Shown here piece by piece: positions 42,069 to 51,650 of a DNA stretch of 64,000 bases. The notes beneath the pieces were generated by a model. The model was not told the origin of the DNA. It was given only the letters and a program-made list of their open reading frames with translations, and did no database searches. The stretch spans positions 4,939 to 68,938 of the forward strand of contig CAYSPG010000019.1 of NCBI GenBank assembly GCA_964432885.1. The letters run 5' to 3'. The DNA comes from CAYSPG01 sp964432885 (GTDB taxonomy: Bacteria > Bacteroidota > Bacteroidia > AKYH767-A > OLB10). A program made the translations under genes and the position numbers. Positions within the stretch are counted from its first letter, which is position 1. Each line of letters begins with the position of its first letter.

Positions 42069-42896
42069 ATGGCAAAAATTATAGCAGTAGCAAATCAAAA
42101 AGGCGGAGTTGGAAAAACCACCACAGCCATAAACTTAGCAGCAAGCCTTGCTGTACTTGAGTATAAAACACTTTTAATTGATGCCGACCCTCAGGCAAAT
42201 TCAACATCAGGCACCGGCTTTGACCCACGCAATGTAAAAACCAGCATTTACGAATGTATCATTCACGAAGTAAATCCGGCCGACATTATTTTAGAAACAA
42301 AAACTCCTAACCTGTACTTGCTTCCGGCACATATTGATTTGGTAGGAGCCGAAATTGAAATGATAAACCTCAGCAACAGAGAATTTATGATGAAAGAATC
42401 ATTGAAAAAAATTGCTGATAATTTTGAATTTATAATCATTGATTGTTCTCCTTCTTTAGGATTGGTAACGATTAATTCGCTGTGCGCTTCGAACAGCGTA
42501 ATTATACCTGTGCAATGTGAATATTTTGCGTTAGAAGGTTTAGGAAAACTATTAAACACCATTAAAATTGTTCAAACCCGTTTAAATCCCGATTTAAGCA
42601 TTGAAGGCATTTTATTAACCATGTACGATTCGCGCACACGCCTTAGCAACCAGGTGGTTGAAGAAGTAAAAACTCATTTTCAAAACATGGTGTTTCATAC
42701 CATTGTGCAACGCAATACAAAGCTTGGCGAAGCGCCCAGCTTTGGCGAAACAATAATTATGCACGATGCCAGCAGCAAAGGTGCCATCAACTACTTAAAC
42801 CTTGCACGCGAAATACTCCAAAAAAATAATATGACAGGCATACCTTCAAACGAAAAAATTTTGCACGCTGCCGGAGTTGAAAAAATGCGTTCGTAA
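42069..42896 (+). CDS. parA: Chromosome-partitioning ATPase ParA/Soj
   Basis: This ATPase moves ParB-bound origin DNA. The 275-residue protein starts MAKIIAVANQKGGVGKTTTA, the deviant Walker A with signature lysine, followed by IDADPQANSTSG (Walker A' region) and FIIIDCSPSLGL (Walker B). Length fits the chromosomal Soj type without an N-terminal DNA-binding extension. parB follows after 95 bp. Confidence 0.96.
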   Translation: MAKIIAVANQKGGVGKTTTAINLAASLAVLEYKTLLIDADPQANSTSGTGFDPRNVKTSIYECIIHEVNPADIILETKTPNLYLLPAHIDLVGAEIEMINLSNREFMMKESLKKIADNFEFIIIDCSPSLGLVTINSLCASNSVIIPVQCEYFALEGLGKLLNTIKIVQTRLNPDLSIEGILLTMYDSRTRLSNQVVEEVKTHFQNMVFHTIVQRNTKLGEAPSFGETIIMHDASSKGAINYLNLAREILQKNNMTGIPSNEKILHAAGVEKMRS

Positions 42897-42991
42897 ATAA
42901 CACGTTGAAGTTGCACGAGGATAAAAGAAAAATTAAGAGAACCGATATGTAGAAACTGCTTTTTGTTTCCTCATTTCAAATTTCCAAACCA

Positions 42992-43885
42992 ATGACTCAA
43001 AAAAAATCGGCACTGGGAAAAGGCCTTAGCGCATTGCTTGACTCAGGCAATTTAGCCATACCATCATCCGTTGATTTAAACCCGGTAAATGCGAATAGCG
43101 CTGTAAGCACCATTGCTATAAGCACCATTGAACCCAACCCTTTTCAGCCTCGTACAGAGTTTAACGAACAAGAATTGCTTTCGCTTGCCGACTCTATCCG
43201 TGTACACGGAATTATTCAGCCTATTACAGTTAGAAAAGTACATGCCGACAGGTTCCAGATTATTTCTGGCGAACGCAGGTTTCGTGCTTCGCAGCTTGCG
43301 GGCTTGGGCAATATACCTGCTTATGTGCGCATTGCCAACGACCAGGCTATGCTTGAAATGGCTTTGGTTGAAAACATACAACGCGAAAATTTAAACGCCA
43401 TTGATATTGCAATAAGCTATAAGCGCCTGATTGATGAGTGCAAACTTTCGCAGGAAGATTTGGGTGCCCGTGTTGGCAAAGACAGAAGCACTGTTACCAA
43501 CTATTTGCGCTTATTAAAACTGCCTCCGCAAATTCAGGCTGCTATACGCGATAACAAAATTTCGATGGGCCATGCGCGTGCAATTATCAATATTGAAAAT
43601 CCGGTGGCGCAGCTCAAAATATTTTCTGATATTGTTGCAAACGATTTATCGGTGCGTGCGGTTGAAGAAATTGTACGCGGAACAACCAAAGCCACAAAAA
43701 AACAAGCCACCATTACCGAAAAGTTTTTGCGCGGTATGGAATACAAGCATCTTCAAAAAAGGTTGGAAGATAAATTTGAAACCAAAATTGAAGTAAAGCA
43801 TCGCAAAAATGGTTCGGGGCAATTGGTGTTTACCTACTTTTCTACCGATGACTTAAACAGGCTGCTGGATTTGTTGGACGCTTAG
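42992..43885 (+). CDS. parB: Chromosome-partitioning protein ParB
   Basis: ParB binds parS sites and spreads as a CTP-dependent clamp. The 297-residue protein has the opening KKSALGKGLSALLDSG, the CTP-binding region IEPNPFQPRTEFNE with QIISGERRFRASQLAG, a helix-turn-helix (SQEDLGARVGKDRSTVTNYL) and a C-terminal dimerisation part (GSGQLVFTYFSTDDLNRLLD). I did not recognise a parS palindrome in the window. Confidence 0.95.
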   Translation: MTQKKSALGKGLSALLDSGNLAIPSSVDLNPVNANSAVSTIAISTIEPNPFQPRTEFNEQELLSLADSIRVHGIIQPITVRKVHADRFQIISGERRFRASQLAGLGNIPAYVRIANDQAMLEMALVENIQRENLNAIDIAISYKRLIDECKLSQEDLGARVGKDRSTVTNYLRLLKLPPQIQAAIRDNKISMGHARAIINIENPVAQLKIFSDIVANDLSVRAVEEIVRGTTKATKKQATITEKFLRGMEYKHLQKRLEDKFETKIEVKHRKNGSGQLVFTYFSTDDLNRLLDLLDA

Positions 43886-43935
43886 ATTTTAAGTGCTGAT
43901 TTCTTAACCAGACGTATTTTAATCGAACTTCAAAT

Positions 43936-44817
43936 CTATTCTTCAAGCACACCAAATTTTCCATTGTTAAAATCATCATAGGCCTGTATAATTTCTTGTT
44001 TGGTATTCATAACAAACGGGCCATAGGGAACGATGGGTTCATTAATTGGCTGCCCACTAAGCACCAGCAATATGCTGGTTTCATTTGCCTTTATTAAAAT
44101 TGTTTCGCCTTCGTTTTTAAACAGCACTAAATTATCGGCAGGCACTGTGTGTTCATTTACTGTTACATTACCCTCTATAGCAAGTATGGCTGTATTATAA
44201 TTTTGTGGCAGAGAAAAATTAATTTCAGCATTTTTATTTAGTTTAAGATTGTAAACATGCATTGGAGTAAATGTGCTTGCAGCACCTTGCACACCATTAA
44301 ACTGACCTGCTATTATTTCCACGGTACCATTATTACCTGGCATGGTATAAACGGGAATTTTATCTTTTGTTAGTGCCTGATATTTGGGTTTGCTCATTTT
44401 ATATTTTGCCGGAAGATTAACCCACAACTGAACCATTTGAAAGGCGCCTCCTGCTTTGCTAAATTCTTTTTCGTGATACTCTTTATGCAACACACCGCTT
44501 GCTGCTGTCATCCATTGCACTTCGCCCGGGGCGATAATACCGCTGTTGCCAGCACTGTCGTGGTGCGCCACCTTGCCATGATAGGCAATGGTAACTGTTT
44601 CGAAACCACGGTGCGGGTGCACGCCCACACCACGTGGATTTTGGCGTGGAGAAAAATCTATTTTTGAATTATAGTCGAGCAAGAAAAAGGGGCTCATGCG
44701 ATGCATGCCCATATCATATCCGCTCGGAAAAAAATTGTGAACTCTAAACCCATCTCCTACCATGTGTGGAGGAGGTGGTGCAAGCACTTGTTGTACCTGT
44801 TTTAATCTTGCATTCAT
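43936..44817 (-). CDS. Pirin family protein
   Basis: A double-cupin iron protein of 293 residues. The metal-binding text is HPHRGFETVTIAYHGKVAHHD with downstream GEVQWMTAASGVLHKEYHE, as in bacterial pirins such as YhhW, some of which have quercetinase activity. The C-terminal cupin and its end (PYGPFVMNTKQEIIQAYDDF) are complete. It stands alone, convergent with parB. Confidence 0.93.
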   Translation of the reverse strand: MNARLKQVQQVLAPPPPHMVGDGFRVHNFFPSGYDMGMHRMSPFFLLDYNSKIDFSPRQNPRGVGVHPHRGFETVTIAYHGKVAHHDSAGNSGIIAPGEVQWMTAASGVLHKEYHEKEFSKAGGAFQMVQLWVNLPAKYKMSKPKYQALTKDKIPVYTMPGNNGTVEIIAGQFNGVQGAASTFTPMHVYNLKLNKNAEINFSLPQNYNTAILAIEGNVTVNEHTVPADNLVLFKNEGETILIKANETSILLVLSGQPINEPIVPYGPFVMNTKQEIIQAYDDFNNGKFGVLEE

Positions 44818-44908
44818 ACTTATTGTTTTTTATCGCACAAAAGTATTTTGGCAATACATGGTATGCATTGATGTATGGTAAGAAATTATTGTTGTTGGTT
44901 AAAAAAAA

Positions 44909-46279
44909 CTATTTCAACACCGCTGCATATTTATGGGTAAAAATACTTTTGTAGCATCCATCATTTAATTTTTGCTGACCCTGAATGATGAAAATATCAA
45001 ACTTTTTTTGTTCAAAGTGTTGGAGTGTTCTTTCATCAACATAATACACATAGGTTATGTATGGATTTTCGCGACCACGCTGCTGCATTAAAATATTATT
45101 TAACCAATAACCTGCTATTATTACTGTATTGCGGTTGATGCCCGAAACTTTTTTAATAATTTGTTCGGCATAGTTCATCCGTGCGGTGCGTTTGCCAAAA
45201 TCATCAAGTACATTTCCACTTAAAAAATCAATGGCAATTTTTTGGTTGTTGAGTTTAAATACATGGGAAAAGCGGCTTTGCAAGGAGCTTCGGTTATCAT
45301 CGGCAAGATTTACGCCCATAAAAAAACAATTAAGCAACAGCACACAAGCGGTGGTATAAATAAGTTTTTTGTTTTTAACGGTAAGTAAAATAAACAGAAT
45401 AACAAATGGGATTATTGGAATAAGATATGCGCTTTTATGGGGTTCGTAGAGATAAGAGGTGGCAAACAGGGCAATTGTAAGCAGGCAGGTAATAAGCACG
45501 CGGCTAACTGTTTTTGAATACTGGAATTTGCCGGCCAAAAAGAGTGCATAAAAAAAAGAAGCGGCTATAGCAAAAACACCGCCAATGCCCCATACGCCAA
45601 TGGTGCCTTTAAAAATTGTTTTTAAAGCCGGAGGTACACCAAACTGGTTTACGTAACCAAAAAAATATTTTCCATAACGGACAAACACGGGAGCAAATAC
45701 CAACGCACATGCCAGCAACGACAAAAAAACAAAACGCCAAATTATTTTTTTTTCGCAGCCTGAAGAAACCAAATAAAAAGTGAGTGGTAACAATATTGCA
45801 CCTGAGGTAATGCGGCAACCCACTGCTAAACCAACAAATACTGCTGCCATCACAATTTTTTTGTCGAGGATAAAATAAAAAGAGGCCAGCATAAAGCACA
45901 ACGCCCAGTTGTAATCCAAATTATTGGTGCTGTTAACAAAAAAAACAGGAGTAAAAGCCAACATGGTTAAGCCTGTAAATGCATTAGCATTTAATTTTTT
46001 GCAAATACGGTAAAAAAACCAAACGCATAGCGTGCTCATAATTGCAGTGCACCCGTTTAGCGTCCAGTAATTTTTAACCGGCAATAATGCGTAAAGGTAT
46101 TCCTGCACAGGATGGCCCGGAATGCGTGAATACTCGTATATGCCGGTGCGCTCCATGAGCATGGCGTTAAGGGCCACACCCCACGAGTCTTCTTCGGCAC
46201 CGTATCCTGCAAACAAAAATGGGATGCGAGAAGCAAAAACCAATATAAGTAATAAAATAAGTTTTGTGTTTTTTTTCAC
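44909..46279 (-). CDS. Polytopic membrane glycosyltransferase (GT39/ArnT-like)
   Basis: A protein of 456 residues with about ten hydrophobic segments (LILLLILVFASRIPFLFAGY; FAIAASFFYALFLAG; LIPIIPFVILFILLTV) and an acidic pair in the first loop (GYGAEEDSWGVALNAML) that resembles the catalytic DE site of lipid-linked-sugar transferases. It is the last gene of the minus-strand polysaccharide cluster. It may add a sugar to lipid A, a protein or a glycan at the periplasmic face. The family is inferred from topology and the loop motif. Confidence 0.7.
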   Translation of the reverse strand: MKKNTKLILLLILVFASRIPFLFAGYGAEEDSWGVALNAMLMERTGIYEYSRIPGHPVQEYLYALLPVKNYWTLNGCTAIMSTLCVWFFYRICKKLNANAFTGLTMLAFTPVFFVNSTNNLDYNWALCFMLASFYFILDKKIVMAAVFVGLAVGCRITSGAILLPLTFYLVSSGCEKKIIWRFVFLSLLACALVFAPVFVRYGKYFFGYVNQFGVPPALKTIFKGTIGVWGIGGVFAIAASFFYALFLAGKFQYSKTVSRVLITCLLTIALFATSYLYEPHKSAYLIPIIPFVILFILLTVKNKKLIYTTACVLLLNCFFMGVNLADDNRSSLQSRFSHVFKLNNQKIAIDFLSGNVLDDFGKRTARMNYAEQIIKKVSGINRNTVIIAGYWLNNILMQQRGRENPYITYVYYVDERTLQHFEQKKFDIFIIQGQQKLNDGCYKSIFTHKYAAVLK

Positions 46280-46344
46280 AGGTTACGAAGCTAACTAAAT
46301 TACTGTGGAAGTAAGTTACTGAAGCAACATCAACAAGCCGGTTT

Positions 46345-47196
46345 TTATAATTGTCTTATTATTTTTTCAAGCCCTTGCGGCAAATCAACTTGTGGATGCC
46401 ACCCCAACTCCGCCTTTATTTTTGAAAAATCGGCTACCACATCAGGCACTTCGGTTGGGCGCAAGGTGTTGTTATATTTAACATCGGTATTGTTATTGAT
46501 AATTTTTTGAGCAGCGTTTACAACTTCGGCTACCGAGTAGCTTTTCCCGTAACCTACATTATACACGCTGTAGCCCTGATTGCCTTTTTCAAATGCCAGA
46601 ATAAAAGCATTTACGACATCGTCAACATAAACAAAATCGCGTTTGGGTGTTGATGTTTCCAACTCTAATTTTCCGTTTTGTAAACCAACAATTATTTTAG
46701 GAATAAGCATGTTTGGATTTTGCCCTGCACCGTAAATATTAAAAATGCGCAGCGAAGTTGTTATAGTTTGAAATTCTTTGCTATAGCACTGGCATAATTG
46801 CTCACCAATTACTTTGCTGGTAGCATAAGGATTCCATAAACTAACAGGGTGATTTTCGTTAACAGGCAAGTACTGCGGCTGGCCATAAACATAAGAGCCT
46901 GCAAATAAAAATTTTGCTGTATACTTTTTACAAATCTCAAGACAGTTTAGCGTTCCGTTGATGTTGGTAGAAAAAAACTGAGCTGTTTTATTATAGGAGT
47001 CTGGAACAAACGTGTCGGCAGCTAAATGAAACAAGGCTGAGAATTGAGGTAACTGTTCTAACGTTTCGGGTTTGCACACATCAAAGCCATCGCGCCTTGA
47101 AACGGTAATTACCTGCAATCCTTTTTTACGCAATGCAGCGGTAAGGTGTCTGCCCAAAAATCCACTTGCACCGGTAACTACAACAGGAAGATTCAT
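46345..47196 (-). CDS. NAD-dependent sugar-nucleotide epimerase/dehydratase
   Basis: An extended short-chain dehydrogenase of 283 residues with the NAD loop VTGASGFLGRHL, the active-site YATSK in WNPYATSKVIGEQ, and GQNPNMLIPKIIVG typical of UDP-glucose 4-epimerase-like enzymes. It is separated by 12 bp from the nucleotidyltransferase upstream, so co-transcribed. It probably makes an NDP-sugar for the polymer; the exact sugar cannot be read from sequence. Confidence 0.88.
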   Translation of the reverse strand: MNLPVVVTGASGFLGRHLTAALRKKGLQVITVSRRDGFDVCKPETLEQLPQFSALFHLAADTFVPDSYNKTAQFFSTNINGTLNCLEICKKYTAKFLFAGSYVYGQPQYLPVNENHPVSLWNPYATSKVIGEQLCQCYSKEFQTITTSLRIFNIYGAGQNPNMLIPKIIVGLQNGKLELETSTPKRDFVYVDDVVNAFILAFEKGNQGYSVYNVGYGKSYSVAEVVNAAQKIINNNTDVKYNNTLRPTEVPDVVADFSKIKAELGWHPQVDLPQGLEKIIRQL

Positions 47197-47208
47197 GTAA
47201 TGCTGAGA

Positions 47209-47904
47209 TTATTTTTTTTGCAAATCATCAAACATGGCACATGCTTTTTGATAATCTTCGATGCGGCCAATGTCAAGCCAATATCCTTTGTGCTGAAAAC
47301 CTTTTACGGTTTGTTTTTCGGCATGAAGTTTTAAAATCAAATCGGGCACATTAAAAAAACCTTCGGGCAAATGTTTAAAAACTGTTGGCTCAAAAACGTA
47401 CATGCCAATGCTTACTAAATATTCAAGGGTTGGCTTTTCCTTCCATTCAGTAAACTCATCTTTATCATTTACTTTAATTACTCCAAAGTCAATATCCACA
47501 GTTCGTTTTGTTAAGCCAATTGTTGCCGGGCCACCATGTCCTTTATGAAACGAGTACATTGCTTTTAAATCAATATCCGAAAACAAATCGCCATTCATAA
47601 AAAAGAATGTTTCGGTTAGATGATGTTGAATTAATTTCATGGGGCCAGCAGTGCCAAGCGGTTTATCTTCACTGCTGTAAACAATTTCAACACCCAGTTT
47701 TGAACCATCTCCAAAATATGAACGGATAAGCGACTCGAGATACCCCACGCAAATAATTACTTTGGTTACACCGGCATCTTTCAACTGGCGAATTAATATT
47801 TCTAATATAGGATAATCGCCAACGGGCATTAGCGGTTTGGGTAAACTAATGGTATATGGTTGTAGGCGGGTTCCTTTACCTCCGGCAAGTAATACTGCTA
47901 TCAT
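47209..47904 (-). CDS. Sugar-1-phosphate nucleotidyltransferase
   Basis: Activates a sugar-1-phosphate with a nucleotide for polysaccharide synthesis. The 231-residue protein opens MIAVLLAGGKGTRLQPYT (the signature GGxGTR) and contains LPKPLMPVGDYPILE, the metal-site text FFFMNGDLFSDIDL and WLDIGRIEDYQKA. It has no hexapeptide tail. In the cluster it lies 9 bp from the SDR gene upstream, and may feed the same sugar path, e.g. a mannose-type sugar. Confidence 0.92.
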   Translation of the reverse strand: MIAVLLAGGKGTRLQPYTISLPKPLMPVGDYPILEILIRQLKDAGVTKVIICVGYLESLIRSYFGDGSKLGVEIVYSSEDKPLGTAGPMKLIQHHLTETFFFMNGDLFSDIDLKAMYSFHKGHGGPATIGLTKRTVDIDFGVIKVNDKDEFTEWKEKPTLEYLVSIGMYVFEPTVFKHLPEGFFNVPDLILKLHAEKQTVKGFQHKGYWLDIGRIEDYQKACAMFDDLQKK

Positions 47905-47913
47905 GTTTTAAAA

Positions 47914-48888
47914 TTATACGTTATAGATATCTGGTTTATAGAGATGCAAATGAGTTTTTAAAAATTCAATAGTCTCGGTCAATCCTTTTTTTAAATCGTA
48001 CTGTGGTTTCCAGTTTGAGTTTGAAACAAGTTTTGTGTTATCGCAAAACAATCGTTCCACTTCGCTTTTATCAGGTCGCACACGCGCCTCATCGGTAATG
48101 ATATTGATTTTTGTTCCAAGCAAATCTGCAATCATTGTTGCCAAATCACCCACAGATATTTCGTCTTTCATACCAATATTGGTAACGCTGCCTGTAAATG
48201 CCGGTGTTTTTGCAATGGTTATAAAACCATTGGCTGTATCTTTTACAAAAGTTAAATCGCGTGTTGGTGTAATGTGCCCAAGTTTAATATCTTTTTTTCC
48301 TGAAAGAATTTGTGTGATGATAGTTGGGATAACAGCACGTGCGCTTTGGCGTGGGCCATAGGTATTAAACGGGCGAACAATTTTTACGGGTGAATTAAAC
48401 GAAAGAAAATAACTCAATGCAATTTGGTCGGCACCAATTTTAGTTGCCGAATAGGGTGATTGGCCAACAAGCGGATGCTTTTCATCAATAGGAACATATT
48501 GTGCAGTTCCATACGTTTCGCTGGTAGAAGTAACCAAAATATTTTCGACATTTAATTCTTTTGACGCCTGCATTACATTGTATGTTCCTTCAATATTGGT
48601 GCGTATGTAGGCAAGAGGAGATACATAAGAATAAGGTATTCCAATTAACGCTGCTAAATGAAAAACAGTATCGCACCCTTTAATGGCACTGTAAACGCAA
48701 TCGTAATCGCGAACATCGCCTGTTATAAATTCAATTTGATTTTTATACTGTGATTCTTCAAGCCAGCCATAATTATTTTTTGAATTATAGCGTACAAGCA
48801 CTCGCACTTTCATTCCTAACTCAACACATTGCTCGGTTAAGTGGGAGCCTATAAAACCTGCGGCACCGGTAATTAAAACTTTTTGCAT
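47914..48888 (-). CDS. NAD-dependent epimerase/dehydratase (GDP- or UDP-sugar)
   Basis: A 324-residue extended SDR with GAAGFIGSHL, the serine of TSTSETYGTAQYVPI and active-site YSATK in QSPYSATKIGADQ. YGPRQSARAVIPTIITQILS is characteristic of a subgroup of 4,6-dehydratase-like enzymes in capsule and LPS clusters. Reads with the next gene 9 bp downstream. Substrate not certain. Confidence 0.88.
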   Translation of the reverse strand: MQKVLITGAAGFIGSHLTEQCVELGMKVRVLVRYNSKNNYGWLEESQYKNQIEFITGDVRDYDCVYSAIKGCDTVFHLAALIGIPYSYVSPLAYIRTNIEGTYNVMQASKELNVENILVTSTSETYGTAQYVPIDEKHPLVGQSPYSATKIGADQIALSYFLSFNSPVKIVRPFNTYGPRQSARAVIPTIITQILSGKKDIKLGHITPTRDLTFVKDTANGFITIAKTPAFTGSVTNIGMKDEISVGDLATMIADLLGTKINIITDEARVRPDKSEVERLFCDNTKLVSNSNWKPQYDLKKGLTETIEFLKTHLHLYKPDIYNV

Positions 48889-48937
48889 TTTGAATTTTAT
48901 GATTTTAAAAAAAATATTTTAGTCAAAGGTAATTTTA

Positions 48938-50251
48938 TCACGCCAACTGCATTTCGGTTTCTGAATTTGTTTTGCTCATTTTAAGTTTTTGCAAAACGCT
49001 TTTCTTTTTTTCAACGGCATATACATTTATCAGCGAAAGCATAATCATTAAATACCATAATAAAGTGGTGTAGTCAAACGGGTGGCCGGTAATGGCATAA
49101 ACCGTGTACATAAGCAATATGGTAAGAGCCACAAAAATTTCGTTGTTTCGGGTTCTGACATAAATTTCGATAAGCCTTTTATAAAACCTTAGCAGAATTA
49201 AAACAAAAACCGACAGGCCAATAATACCTACCTGCATAAGGTAGGCGATGTATTGATTATGCGCAGCAAAATTTTTTGATGTGCCTAAAAGCTTTGTGGG
49301 CATATCGGATGCGTAAAATATGTCAAGGGTTTCCTCCCATTTATTAACGCGGCCTGTGCCCATTGATTTTGCGGCTTCGCTATCGCCACCCGATTCAACA
49401 AAGTTAACTTCGGTTTCAAATCGAGTACTCAACCCTTCAATCATGGTATATGCTAAAAAAATTCCAACAGCCACTGTCGGAAGTATTAAAAACGCTTTTC
49501 GCTTATAAATTCCAAACCACATAAGATTAAAAATTACAAACATGAGCAGCGCACTTTTGGTTAATGCAATATACTGGATATATAATGTTACTCCCCACGA
49601 AAAAAAGAAAACAATACGCTCAATCATGCTAAAGTTTGTTTTTTTTACGTCCTGATAAAGGCATGCAAAAATTAAACAGATAACCGACAGGTATGAGGGG
49701 GTTCCGGGGTCGTTATACAACCCGTTGTAACGGGTAACACCGCGGGTGGTATCCACATTTGAAATACCGGTAAAATATACAATAATTGTAATGATACCTG
49801 CAATTAAAGTGGTAAACCAAATTGTTTTATACAGTTGCAGTCGCGATTGAGTGTCTTTCATTAACTCTTGAGAAGCAACAAAATAAATGCAATATCCATT
49901 AAGCAATCTTAAAAAAAACTTTGCTCCTTCAAGGAGCAGCTGATTACCGTTAAAATAGGTAATAAAAAAAATAAGCGCATGCAGAATTACAAAAAACCAC
50001 ATAACAGCATGGTTAAACAAACTTGTTTTTCCCGACCGCCTTACGTATTGAATAAACACCATCAAAAAAATCCATGCACCCGAAAGTTCAAGTGCATTAA
50101 ATCCTCCCAGTAAGTCTTCGTTTACAGTAATATCTATAAACGGCTTTATCATAAACAATACAAACAAAAAGCGTGAGTTAAAAAAAACGCCTGCACCAAT
50201 CAAAATGGTAATTCCAATAATGGCAACAATGGTTAGTACAGTACTCAGCAT
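48938..50251 (-). CDS. O-antigen polymerase/ligase-like membrane protein
   Basis: A very hydrophobic protein (437 residues) with about eleven membrane segments and a large loop before the last ones (STRFETEVNFVESGGDSE), the layout of Wzy polymerases and WaaL ligases. Text such as RYNGLYNDPGTPSYLSVICL and GHPFDYTTLLWYLMIMLSL fits this superfamily. It would join repeat units or attach the polymer at the periplasmic face. It is 3 bp from the glycosyltransferase gene upstream. Confidence 0.8.
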   Translation of the reverse strand: MLSTVLTIVAIIGITILIGAGVFFNSRFLFVLFMIKPFIDITVNEDLLGGFNALELSGAWIFLMVFIQYVRRSGKTSLFNHAVMWFFVILHALIFFITYFNGNQLLLEGAKFFLRLLNGYCIYFVASQELMKDTQSRLQLYKTIWFTTLIAGIITIIVYFTGISNVDTTRGVTRYNGLYNDPGTPSYLSVICLIFACLYQDVKKTNFSMIERIVFFFSWGVTLYIQYIALTKSALLMFVIFNLMWFGIYKRKAFLILPTVAVGIFLAYTMIEGLSTRFETEVNFVESGGDSEAAKSMGTGRVNKWEETLDIFYASDMPTKLLGTSKNFAAHNQYIAYLMQVGIIGLSVFVLILLRFYKRLIEIYVRTRNNEIFVALTILLMYTVYAITGHPFDYTTLLWYLMIMLSLINVYAVEKKKSVLQKLKMSKTNSETEMQLA

Positions 50252-50254
50252 TTT

Positions 50255-51457
50255 TTACAGCCCTTCAATTATTTTTTTTGCAATGGTGTTGTAGGAAAAG
50301 CGCACGCTGTTTTTATCGGCTAATTTTTTGCGTGTTTCATTTTTTTTATCAGGCGCTATGCCAAAATATTTTTCCACTGCTTTTAGAAGTGTTTCTTCAA
50401 TTTTATTTTTCTGAAAATAAAAACCGTTTTCGCCTTCGGTTAAAAGATGGTTTACGCTTTCTTTATTCTCAAGCACCACACTTAAACCGGTTCCCATTGA
50501 TTCCTGTATGGAGATGGCAGCTTTAATCCAAAGCCCTACATCCGATGCATTAAAAAATTTTCTGATTTCATCATGATTCATAAAACCAAAACAGTGAAAA
50601 ATTTCTGGATGTGGTTGTTCCGAAATAAATTTCTTTAACTCTTTTTCGTAATCGTCATTTAAAAAGCCAATAATTACATAATGCACTTTTAATCCTTTTG
50701 CTTTTAAGTGACTGATGTTTTCAATTACTTTTTCGAGATGTTTTTGGCGATTAACCCGTGTGGAAGTTATTATTACACACTCATCATCTTTTATTTTTAA
50801 TTGTTTACGGATTACAGCGCGCTCATTTTCGTCAAAGAAAAAATTATCGGGGTCGTACCCTAAATTTAAAGGCAGTTTTTTCTTTTCAAAAATTTTATTG
50901 GCATCTTTTGACAAAAGGTTGGTGAAAAATTGTTCGGTCTCAGGTATATTTAAAACAATGCGATGGCATTGCTTAACGGCTTTAGTGTAAAGATGTTTCT
51001 TAAGTCCTGAACCAACCACTTCCTTGAAAAACGATTTTATTTTTCGTGTTGTTGTGGTGCGGTTTACATATTCATCCGCATCACCAAACATGGCAATTTT
51101 TTTTAGCCCGTTAAAATTGTCAGACAAAAGTGGAACAGGAAAAAGTTTTGCCAGTGCAATTATGATAGCATAGTCAGGGTGAAATTTATTGATCGCATCG
51201 CGTAATCCGGTTGAAACCACTTTTGAATTAAAATAGGCTGCAGATTCAAGTCGCTGGATTTTATACCCGTATTTTTCATCCGTTGAAATTCCAGGAGCAT
51301 ATTTTTCTTTAATAATTTTTCGTCCTGTTGGCGAAATTTCATTGGTTGTAAAAACCTGCACATCGTATCCTAATCGCCTGAATGCACGGGCAAGATACGT
51401 TTCCTGATACCCTATTTCTGGCATAAAATGCCCACATACAATAGCGATTTTTTTCAT
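50255..51457 (-). CDS. Group 1 (GT4-type) glycosyltransferase
   Basis: A GT-B transferase of 400 residues. It opens MKKIAIVCGHFMPEIGYQET, contains the acceptor-side ending LGYDVQVFTTNE, and in the C-terminal half VIITSTRVNRQKHLEKVIEN (nucleotide-sugar region) and the EX7E-like ASDVGLWIKAAISIQESMG. It likely transfers one sugar to the lipid-linked unit in the cytoplasm. Upstream is a 193-bp gap with the inverted repeat 51520-51643. Confidence 0.88.
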   Translation of the reverse strand: MKKIAIVCGHFMPEIGYQETYLARAFRRLGYDVQVFTTNEISPTGRKIIKEKYAPGISTDEKYGYKIQRLESAAYFNSKVVSTGLRDAINKFHPDYAIIIALAKLFPVPLLSDNFNGLKKIAMFGDADEYVNRTTTTRKIKSFFKEVVGSGLKKHLYTKAVKQCHRIVLNIPETEQFFTNLLSKDANKIFEKKKLPLNLGYDPDNFFFDENERAVIRKQLKIKDDECVIITSTRVNRQKHLEKVIENISHLKAKGLKVHYVIIGFLNDDYEKELKKFISEQPHPEIFHCFGFMNHDEIRKFFNASDVGLWIKAAISIQESMGTGLSVVLENKESVNHLLTEGENGFYFQKNKIEETLLKAVEKYFGIAPDKKNETRKKLADKNSVRFSYNTIAKKIIEGL

Positions 51458-51519
51458 TCTGTAAAGCGGAGTGCAAAAATAACAGGATAAAGGATAATAT
51501 CAAGGGAATAAAAAACACA

Positions 51520-51643
51520 GCCACAGATTCACAGATTGGGATTCAAAAAAAAATAAAACACTCTGATTAAAAAAATCTAAAAGCTACACTCTTAAAATCT
51601 GAGTCTATTGTTCTTTAAAATATTAAATCTGTGAATCTGTGGC
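51520..51643. repeat. Inverted repeat of 18 bp around about 90 bp (empty cassette?)
   Basis: GCCACAGATTCACAGATT (51520-51537) and its exact complement AATCTGTGAATCTGTGGC (51626-51643) face each other between two cluster genes. Each arm contains the short tandem unit CACAGATT twice. Nothing is encoded in the loop. The arms resemble in style, not in sequence, those around the GxxExxY gene at 52808-53379. Confidence 0.75.
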
Positions 51644-51650
51644 TAAAGTC

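Noticed and set aside
42895..42991. Possible parS site between parA and parB
   Set aside because: AACACGTTG and TTGCACG fragments are not a palindrome of the parS type.
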